From a virus: a stretch of 64,000 nt of DNA. Below are positions 37,196-47,300 of this stretch, piece after piece (position 1 is the stretch's first letter; each line of letters starts with the position of its first letter). Location: the IMG/VR virus record IMGVR_UViG_3300020469_000033, positions 1-64,000 of that record; one strand, 5' to 3'. Position numbers and translations under genes: made by a program. The notes under the pieces are model-generated. The model was given only the letters and a program-made list of their open reading frames with translations. It was not told where the DNA came from and did not search any database.

Positions 37196-37654
37196 ATGTA
37201 TCTAAAAGTATCAGGTTCAACTATAACATATCCATATTCGGTTCAAAATTTAAAAATTGATAATCAGAATACAAGTTTTCCAACAATTATCACAGATAGT
37301 TTATTGGAAACTTTTGGTGTATATAATGTTGAATTAAAAGATAGTGGTTATGACGATGATTACACTAAAGATGTAGTAGAAGTAACTCCAACTTTATCTG
37401 GTTCAGTATATGTACAAACATATGAAATATCAGATGCAGATGAAGCTACAATAAATACAAGAAAAGAAATAAAGTGGTCTGATATAAGAGATAGTAGAAA
37501 TACATTATTGAGTAATTCTGATTGGACTCAATTTCAAGATTCACCAATCACAGGTTCTCAACTAACTGATTGGCAAAATTATAGACAATCTTTAAGAGAT
37601 GTAACAACACAATCAGACCCTTATAATATTGTATGGCCTACAAAGCCATCTTAA
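37196..37654 (+). CDS. Tail-fibre assembly chaperone-like protein
   Basis: A 152-residue protein. The last 55 residues carry the consensus RNxLLxxSDWTQxxDSP, then WxxYRQxLRDxTxQ and a closing IVWPTKP. This is the signature of the phage tail assembly chaperone family (PF16778 type), which help fold or trimerise neighbouring fibre proteins. The N-terminal 95 residues are a less conserved beta region. Six nt separate it from the BspA-like gene, which makes that protein or the adjacent giant fibre its likely client. The C-terminal match is clear; the client is inferred. Confidence 0.8.
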   Translation: MYLKVSGSTITYPYSVQNLKIDNQNTSFPTIITDSLLETFGVYNVELKDSGYDDDYTKDVVEVTPTLSGSVYVQTYEISDADEATINTRKEIKWSDIRDSRNTLLSNSDWTQFQDSPITGSQLTDWQNYRQSLRDVTTQSDPYNIVWPTKPS

Positions 37655-37671
37655 AAGGTAAAAGATATTTA

Positions 37672-37705
37672 TTTGATATTTATATCAAAGAAAACGATAA
37701 TTATC
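37672..37705 (+). promoter_or_regulatory. Inverted repeats before small fibre gene
   Basis: TTTGATA/TATCAAA (37672-37678 with 37683-37689) encloses TTTA and contains the recurring ATATTTATA motif. The perfect palindrome GATAATTATC (37696-37705) ends one base before the ATG at 37707. They may be a promoter with an operator or structures at the start of the message; no regulator is identifiable. Confidence 0.35.
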
Positions 37706-37706
37706 A

Positions 37707-38039
37707 ATGAGAATAGACCAACCTAGTTTTTCCGGTTCGATTACACAAGCTCCTTCGGCATACGCTGATTTGAGTGGTTCATTCACTGGTTCATTTACAG
37801 GTTCACTTAGTGGTTCATTTATTGGTGATATTACAGTTGAGCAGGCTGAATTTAGTAATTTAACTGTAAAACAAACATTAAACGTTGGTACGGAAAATAC
37901 TGATGGTGGTGTAAATATTATTAATAGTGGTTCAGTTCAAGTAAGTGGTTCAATAAATGTAACAAATGGAAACGCATTTACAGTTGAAGGTGTAGATGTA
38001 TTAGATTCTGCGTTGGCATTTTCAATAGCATTAGGATAA
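37707..38039 (+). CDS. Small fibre-like protein, 110 aa
   Basis: The protein is low in complexity, with SGSFTGSFTGSLSGSFIGD at about residues 23-41, then beta-rich LTVKQTLNVGTENTDGGVNI. The same SGSF(S/T)G strands occur in the N-terminal parts of the fibre proteins at 25496 and 38387. It could be a detached fibre segment or a short fibre subunit. It is preceded by two inverted repeats and followed 4 nt later by the next gene. Confidence 0.7.
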   Translation: MRIDQPSFSGSITQAPSAYADLSGSFTGSFTGSLSGSFIGDITVEQAEFSNLTVKQTLNVGTENTDGGVNIINSGSVQVSGSINVTNGNAFTVEGVDVLDSALAFSIALG

Positions 38040-38043
38040 AGAT

Positions 38044-38376
38044 ATGGCAAATGTATTTAAAAATAGTATAAAAGGACCTGCAGGAACAGGTGGATTGAGT
38101 GTTTATACAACACCAGCTGCAACATCAACAACTGTGATTGGTGTAAATGTAGCAAATATTGTATCTCAAAACATTTATGTAGATGTACAAATAACCGATA
38201 ATTCTGCTAGTGTTACTAAATATTTAGTAAAAGGAGCAGTTATCCCAAATGGTTCATCGGCAGTTTTAGTTGGTGGTGACCAAAAAGTAGTTTTAGAGGC
38301 AAACGATTCAATAACAGTGACATCTAATGTTAATAGTTCGGCAGATGTTATTTTATCAGTATTAGAGATATCATAA
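38044..38376 (+). CDS. Small beta virion protein, 110 aa
   Basis: The pattern VYTTPAATSTTVIGVNVANI, then VKGAVIPNGSSAVLVGG and DVILSVLEIS describes a small all-beta protein that I know from marine T4-like phages, where it lies among fibre genes. It is the uninterrupted version of the fold split by an insertion in the 286-residue protein at 24612. Function is not established; a capping or adaptor role on fibres would suit its location next to giant fibre genes. Confidence 0.75.
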   Translation: MANVFKNSIKGPAGTGGLSVYTTPAATSTTVIGVNVANIVSQNIYVDVQITDNSASVTKYLVKGAVIPNGSSAVLVGGDQKVVLEANDSITVTSNVNSSADVILSVLEIS

Positions 38377-38386
38377 ATAGAGGTTA

Positions 38387-41300
38387 ATGGAATACGGAGG
38401 AAAGAACCCAAACGGAATCAATCAGGTCAGTCAAAGTTTACTTTCGATTGATGTTCAAGGTGTAGAACAAGCAACTATATCTACATCTTCGGTTGATATC
38501 AATACGTCTTTAAATGTAGATAATAGTGTAACTGCATCTTCTTTTAGTGGTTCTTTCAGAGGAGATGGTTCAGAATTAAATAATATACCAACATCAGCTC
38601 TTACTGGTGATATAGCAAGAATAGCAGAAGGTTCAGCAACCGCATCAGTTGAAAGTGGAACTACATTTGATGTAACTGGTAATACTACAATAACAGGTTC
38701 ATTAAATATAAGTTCAAATGTATCAGCATCAAGATATGATGGTGATGGTAGTGGTTTATATAATGTACCAGCATCAGCATTAGGTGATATCGATAGATTA
38801 AAATCAGGTTCAGCAGAAGCTGTAATTTCTGAAAATAAAGGTTTAAGAATAAACACAGGTACTACAATTGATAAATTTTTAATTGTAACTGGTAGTGGTA
38901 TTTTTAAGAATAATGCACAAATAGATAACGATTTAACAATCGGAAACGATTTATCAGTAGGTGGAACAATAACATCAACTGAATTAATAACAACATTTAT
39001 TTCATCATCAGTAATTTACGCATCGGGTTCGAATGTGTTTGGTGATGAAAGTACTGATTCACATCAATTTACAGGTTCAGTATTAATTAAAGATTCGGTA
39101 GTAATTCCAGTCTTTAGTTCAGAACCATCTGGTGGTGTAGTTGGACAATTATATTATAACTCAACTGATACTAACATATTTAGATACACAGGTTCAGAAT
39201 GGGAACCAGCAGCTGGTACTGCTGGAACATCTGGAACATCTGGAACGTCTGGTACATCTGGAACATCTGGAACTTCTGGAACTTCTGGAACAAGTGGTAC
39301 ATCTGGTTCATCTGGGATAGATGGTACTGATGGTACTTCTGGTAGTAGCGGTTCAAGTGGAAGTAGTGGAACTTCAGGTACATCTGGAACATCTGGCACA
39401 TCTGGTTCTTCTGGTTCTTCTGGTTCATCGGGTTCTTCTGGCTCATCGGGTTCATCTGGAACCGATGGTACTGCAGGAAGTGGAGGTACAAGTGGAAGTT
39501 CTGGTTCATCTGGTTCAAGTGGAACAAGTGCAACAAGTGGCTCATCTGGAAGTAGTGGTTCATCTGGAAGTAGTGGTTCATCTGGAAGTAGTGGTTCATC
39601 TGGTTCTTCTGGTGCAGATGGAGTTGATGGTGTAGATGGTGTAGATGGTGAAGATGGAACAAGTGGTTCGTCTGGGATAAGTGGAACATCTGGTTCAAGT
39701 GGTTCATCTGGAAGTAGTGGTTCTTCAGGTTCATCTGGTTCTTCAGGTGTTGGTGGAGCTCAAGGTACATCTGGTTCATCTGGTTCTTCAGGTTCATCTG
39801 GTTCAAGTGGTTCATCTGGTATAGATGGTACTGATGGTGAAGATGGAACAAGTGGAAGTAGTGGAAGTAGTGGTTCTTCGGGTACATCTGGAACATCTGG
39901 TTCTTCTGGTTTAACTGGAGCTGGTGGTGGTGATGGTACTCCAGGTACTGCTGGTAGTGGAGGAACATCAGGTTCTTCTGGCTCATCAGGTTCATCTGGG
40001 AGTAGTGGAACAAGTGGAACAAGCGGAACAAGTGGAACAAGTGGTTCGAGTGGAGTTGATGGAGCAGCTGGTGTAGTAGGTTCTGATGGTACAAGTGGAA
40101 GTAGTGGTTCTTCAGGTTCTTCTGGAAGTAGTGGTAGTTCTGGTTCTAGTGGTAGTTCTGGTTCAAGTGGTTCAAGTGGAACATCTGGAACAAGTGGTGT
40201 TTCTGGAGCTGAAGGTTCTTCAGGTTCTTCTGGAAGTAGTGGTAGTTCTGGTTCAAGTGGCTCAAGTGGTTCTTCTGGTTCATCGGGTTCATCGGGTTCT
40301 TCTGGAACAAGTGGTACATCTGGAACAAGTGGTACATCTGGAACGTCTGGTACATCTGGAACTTCTGGAACTTCTGGAGAAAGTGGTACAGATGGATTAT
40401 TAGCATTAACAGGTAATACTGATAATGGTGTAATCACACTTAATGGTTCAGCACCAAACGGAACTGTTGAAAGTAATCTTACTTTTGATGGTACAACATT
40501 AAACATAACAGGTAATCTGAATGTAACAGGTACTCAAACAATTGTGAATACCGAAACTATTCAGTTAGCAGATAATATTATAACTCTTAATTCAAACTTT
40601 ACAACTGGTACTCCTTCGGAGGATGGTGGTATTGAGATATTAAGAGGTTCTTCAGCAACTAAAAAATTCTATTGGAGAGAATCAATAGATTCATGGTACG
40701 CTGATGATGATTTAACAGCAACCGGGAACTTAAATGCAAGAGGTGGTACATTAATCTTAGATGAAACGGTTGGAGCAATAACTAAAATTACTAATGAGAA
40801 TAATCTATCGATTTATTCAGACCATTTAGTAAACTTTATTGAAAGTGATGCAAGTAACACAAGAGCAGTATTTGGATTAAATGGAAGTGGTAACTTTACA
40901 TTTGGACAAGGTACATTAAATACATCATATACGATGTATGTTGCTGGTACATTCTACTCAAACACAGTAGATACTGGACAAGGTGCAACTGAGGTTTATT
41001 TAATGAACCAAAATGTTCGTACATCTGATGATGTAACTTTTGATGATGTTACAGTAGGTAGTACTTCAAAGAGTGCAGATTCAGTAGTTCGAGTTCTTGC
41101 AGGTGATTCTAATAAAGCAGGTTTTGAAGCATACGGTAACTCACAAGGTACTGGTTACCTTTATGTAGGACAATCATCAACTTATGGTGGTGGTATTTCT
41201 TACAATGGAGATGGTTCACCTGGATTTATCAATGGTGAAACTTCAGATAGAATTACATTCTTTAATAGAGAAGCTGGTACAAATAATGAAGTATTTAGTT

Positions 41301-44300
41301 ATTCATATAGTGGAACAACCGTAGCTTTCAATGGCACAATAACCGCAGCAAATATTAATACTGGACAAGGTACAACTGAGGTTTATTTAATGAATCAGAA
41401 TGTTCGTACATCAGATTCACCTCAATTTGCTGGACTAAACTTAGGTAATGGTAATTTAAATACTGTTGAAAACATATATTTAGATGATAGAATTTATAGT
41501 CAAGGTGATACCGATACTTATTTACAATTCCATGATGCTAATCAATTTAGAATTGTTACTGGTGGTACAGAAATGTTGGAAGTTAACGATACTTACGTTA
41601 AACTTGGTGCCTCTTTAAATGCAAATAACCAACAACTTCTTAATGTTGAAGATATTGGATTAAATGACCGTATTTTCCACGATGGTGATACTAACACATA
41701 CATTCAATTCCAATCTGCAGATAATTTTAGAGTTGTAACTGGTGGTGGTGAACGATTAGAAATAAATAATAATGAAGTACAAGTAAAAAATAATTTTAGA
41801 GCATATGGTGGTGGTTCAATTGATACATCGCCTGATGGTACAACATTTGCAAATACAATTGGGGGTGGTTCTAATAGTAGAGTAATTAATTTTGAAGGAC
41901 CATCTAACTCAGTATCAACTTGGTACACATCTGGTAATACAGCTTTAGGTGCTATTGACCAAAACTCTTCATATATGAGTATGTGGCAGAACTTAGGTTC
42001 TGGTTGGGCAGAGCAAATGAGAATTTATAGAGGATATGTTCAAGCTAATAACTCATTTAGAGCACCTATTTTCTATGATTCAAATGATACTGCGTATTAT
42101 GTAAACCCAAATGACTTCTCTAATTTTGGTAAATCAAATGGACCTGTAATGCAAATTACTAAAACTGGTTCAGCTCCCGGAAACAATACAACTTTAATAG
42201 TAGAAAATACATACGCAAATCATTCTTGGGGTGTTGTTCAAGAAATAAGAGGGGGTGGTATTTCTGGAACTGATAGACCTGCTTTATTATTCTCATCACC
42301 ACTAACTTCACAAACTTGGACAAGTGGTTATTACCAAACTTCAGATTCTTACGCTATTACATCTAATCGAGGATATAGAAATGGTGGTTGGGGTAGTTGG
42401 AGAATGTTAGTAGACTCAAGTGGTAATGTAGAAGCTGCAGGTTCATCAAGAGCACCAATATTTTATGATTCTAATAATACTGGAACTTATGTAGACCCTA
42501 ATACAACAGGAGTATCTTTTCAAACATTAGGTCAAGTAAGAACTACTAGAGCAGATGGATTTAGAGTTGATAGTGCATCATATGCTAGAATAGATTTGGA
42601 TTCTAATAATAATTGGTCTTATATAAGATTGCAAGATAATGGAGCAGTTTCTTGGGATATTGCATCATATAATGGTGGTAATTTAGAACTAAGACCAGGT
42701 GGAGGTAGTTCAAACAGAACTTATTTCGATAGTAGTGGTAATTCATACTCCGAAACTTCTAAAAGAGCACCAATATTCTATGATTCAAATGATACTGCTT
42801 ATTATGGTAATTTTGCTTCAACTTCTAGATTATATCATGCAGAAAACACATATGGTAGTGAATTCATACATAAAAAACATTCTGGTTCTGATTTTACATC
42901 TGGTACATTAGTACAAACTGATATTACATCAAATACTACAAACGGAGCATCGTTTGTATTAGAAGCAACTGGTAAAAGTTATTCAGCAGACTCACCATTT
43001 AACTTTATGGTACAGGGTTATCTATATGCTAACACTATTATCAACCATTCTGGTTTACATTTAGGTAAAGCTGGATTCTCTACAATGAAGGTATTTGATA
43101 ATGGTGGTACACTTGCATTCTGGTGGCCAAGAGTATCTTATTGGAATTCATTTGAAGTAAGAGTAAGGGATGCTGGTGGAAGTGCAAGAAATAGAGTAAC
43201 AAATATTAGTAATTCAACCGAACCTTCATCTTCTAAGAAGGTAACGGTAACAATGAGAGCTGTACCAATTGGTGGAACTACAACAAACGCACAAGATATG
43301 TACGCACCTCGTTATTACGATAGTGATAACACTGCTTACTATGGTGATTTTGCATCAACATCTGTAATGAATAATGTTCAAGTAAATGGACAATTAGATA
43401 TTAGAGGATATATTGATGCTGATTCTAATGACCCTATTGAGATTTACGCCAATATGGAATTCCAAGACAACCAAACTTTAAGATTTGGTAATGGTTCGGA
43501 TTTAAGAATTTGGCATGATGGGTCAAACCACTATTTTAAAAATTATAATCATGGTGAAGGTGATTTCTACTTCCAAGGTGAAGATAATGAAGGAACAAAC
43601 CATGCACTTTTTTACTTAATTACTGATACTTCTCGTCCTTATCTACAATTATTCGAAGATGGAGCAGAAAGGTTAAGAACTATATCAACAGGTGTTAGGG
43701 TTTATGGTGAATATCAAATTAATGATTCAAATACTCAGTTAGAAGAAGGTGGTGGTAATTCTCTAAGAATGAGAACCAACTATGGATATGTTGATATGGG
43801 GCCAATGAATAGTTCATACGCACATTTCCAAACCGATAGAGGATTATTCTACTTCAATAGACAATTAAGAACTGATGGTGGTATTTCGGCATACGATACT
43901 AATGATTATGCATACTATCCAATTTATTATGATTTCAATAATACAGGATATTATGTAAAACCATCATCTGATACTAGATTACATCATCTTTATGTTGAAG
44001 GTGGACATGGTGATACTCGAATTCAATTACACTACAATAATGGTAATGATATTTACGATGCTCATTTAACACTTTGGGCATCTGAGCCAGGTATCACTTA
44101 TGATAACACAGGTATTGGTGGTAACATTAATTATAGTGGACAATATTATGGTAGACAGACTAATAGTAACCCTTATGGTGCATATGTAAGATTCGATGTA
44201 AATAGTGGACACGTTGAAGCATGGACAACAACTGGTAGTGCTGGTAGTTCTGGTGGACAAGGTACAAGACAATGGTATGTAAATCAAGCTGGTGATGCAT

Positions 44301-47300
44301 ATACAAGAAGTTCAAATAGAGCACCAATTTTCTATGATGTAAATAACACTGGATTCTACGCAAATCCAGCATCTCAATCTAATTTTAATACTCTTACTTT
44401 AACAGGTAATAGAATTGGATTCATCAACACATCATTTGATGCTGAAATTAGAGTATCTGATGCTAATCCAAATGGAACTGGTGCAGAATTTGTATTTTAT
44501 GGTGATACTGGTGCTAATAATGCACAACTTACGGCAGAAGTAGGTAACTTTACTGCAAATGTAAGAACACCTATAATGTATGATTCCAATAATACAGGAT
44601 ATTATTCAGACCCTAATGGTACATCTAGATTAAATTCAATAAACGCAAATGAAATAATTGTTGATGGATTTGAAATAGCAGATACCGCATCAAGAAGTGT
44701 AAGTGCAGGACAATGGGTAACTATTGCTACGGGAAGTGGTAGACAATATGCTACCTTCAATGTGTGGGATACTAATAGTAGTAGACATGGTTCGATGTCA
44801 TTTACTGCTGGTATTTCTTATGGTCAACAAGGTACAATTACTATGTTAGGTAAATCTTGGTATAGTTCTAATGGTATTTTTAATAACATTAGAATTAGAA
44901 AAAGTGGTACATATGATACTCATTACTTACAAATTTATATAAGAACTTCTGGTACATTATATTACGCAATAACAAATAACTTCCAATCTCCTGGTTGGTC
45001 ATTAACAACATCAGGAACAGGAAATCCTGGTTCAACAACAGCATGTGAAGTAGTACCTGATTCATATCCAGGTCTTGCTACTAACAGAAACATTTATAGT
45101 GGTCAAAGTGTATATGCTGGAGAATACATGTACGCACAAAGATTTTATGATTCCAATAGTAATAGTTTCTACTTAGACCCAGCCTCTACATCTTATTTAA
45201 ATGATGTAAGAGCAGATATTTACTATGATAGAAATAATACATCATACTATGGTAACTTTGCTAGTACATCGTACTTTAATGATATTCGACCAAATATCAT
45301 GTATGATAGAAATGATACTGGATTCTATGTAAACCCTCGAAATAATTCTAGAATGAGTGGTTTACGATTGAGTGGTATTGATAATCAAGCTTCTGGTGAT
45401 GATGCACTATTATGGTTAGATAAACCAAATAATAATGACTGGGGTATTATCTTAACTGGTGATGATGATTATGGTATTGACCTTAGAATGGCATCAACTA
45501 ACAACTATGCAATAAGAGTGTTAAGAGGTGGTAGTGAAATGTTTAGAGTAAACTCTGATTACGCATATCACTACTCAGATATGAGGTCTCCAATCTTTTA
45601 TGATTCATCAAATACTGGATATTATGTAGACCCTGCATCTTTCTCAAATCTTAATAGTGGTTTAAGAGCAACTGAAATCTATGCAAGAAACTGGTTCAGA
45701 AATGATAATAGTGGTGAAGGTTTATATAACCAATCAACTGGAATGCATTGGTATTCTGATTCATCATCTCGTTGGAGAGCATATTCTGGTTCTTCTACAT
45801 CACAAATTTTATTCACAACATCTGGTAACAATGCTAGAGGATATGTTTACGCAACTAACTCAAATGAAATTGGTTTCTTAGACCAAGGTGGAAGTTGGGC
45901 AATCAGACACCAAAATGATAATGGTACTTATTTCTATACTGATGGTAGTTCATTAGAATTTAGTGTTGGTAGAGATACAGTAGGTGGTAACTATGGTACT
46001 GTTAGAACTCATTCTACTAGAGGTGGATGGGGTGGATACTCTATTAATGGTGGATGGGTGTTTATGCACGACCATTCAAACGCAGCTGGTATCTATAATG
46101 ATTATGAAAATGAGTGGGCTATATTAATGTATAGAAACTCATATGTGGAACTAAGATACAATGGTACTTGGGAACAAAGAACTCAAAGTGGATATGTACA
46201 AGCGCGAGGTTCTTATAGAGCACCACTTTTCTATGATTCAAATGATACTGGATATTATGTAGACCCTAATTCAACTGGACAAGCTGCAAGATTTAGAGGA
46301 AGAATTTATATTGGACCAAACAATAGTTGGGGAAGATACTTACAAGTCGGTGGTAATGGTAGAGAATTCGTAAACAATTCATCGATTGCATCGGTAGTAA
46401 CTACAAATGGTAACTTACACTTAGATTCAGCTAGTGGATATACTACATATATTAACTACTATGATGGTGGAACAACAATATTTGGTACTGGTTCAAATAA
46501 TGAAGTAGCGAGATTAAACTCAGATTACTTTAGACATAATTCTGATGTAAGAAGTCCACTTTTCTATGATAATAACAACACTGGTTATTATGGTGATTTT
46601 GCATCTACAACAATTACCAATGTAACAAGAGCAAATTACCTTAGTAATAGATATGATGTATCTACAGACCATCAATTTGGTATGTATTTCTCATCTGGTA
46701 GAAGTACTGCATACGCTATTTATAGAGAAGGTGGTGGATGGTCTTATAGATATCCTGATTTAAGAATCGCATTCCATACTGGTATTAAGTTTGGAGCAAA
46801 CGCATCTTACAATGGTATGCGTTTCTACAACGATTACAATATGGCAACGCAGGTCATGTCTGTTAACAACTCTACTGACCCATTAGGTACAAATAACGTA
46901 TATGTTAACTACAACCTACAAGCAGGTTCTTCATTAAGAGCACCAATTATTTATGATTCAAATAATACTGGTTATTATTTCGATGGTGCATCTGCACACT
47001 CTACGAGATTCGAAGGTGTGAGTAATAGAACGATGGCTTACATAGGTCAGCCGGGTCATACAAGAAATAGTGGTGAATATTATAGAGCTAGACCTCGTCA
47101 AACCAGTGATACTAACTATTGGACTGGTGCATTTGGATGGGGTAGACAAGATATGAACGTTGTTTCAACTTGGGGTTCTGGTTTCATTGATTCTTGGAGT
47201 AATCCAGGTAACCAACCTTCAGGTACATCTCACTGGGTAGGAATGCAGGCATTCCATTATCGTAGTTCGAACACTGGTGGTTACGGATGGCAGATGGTTG

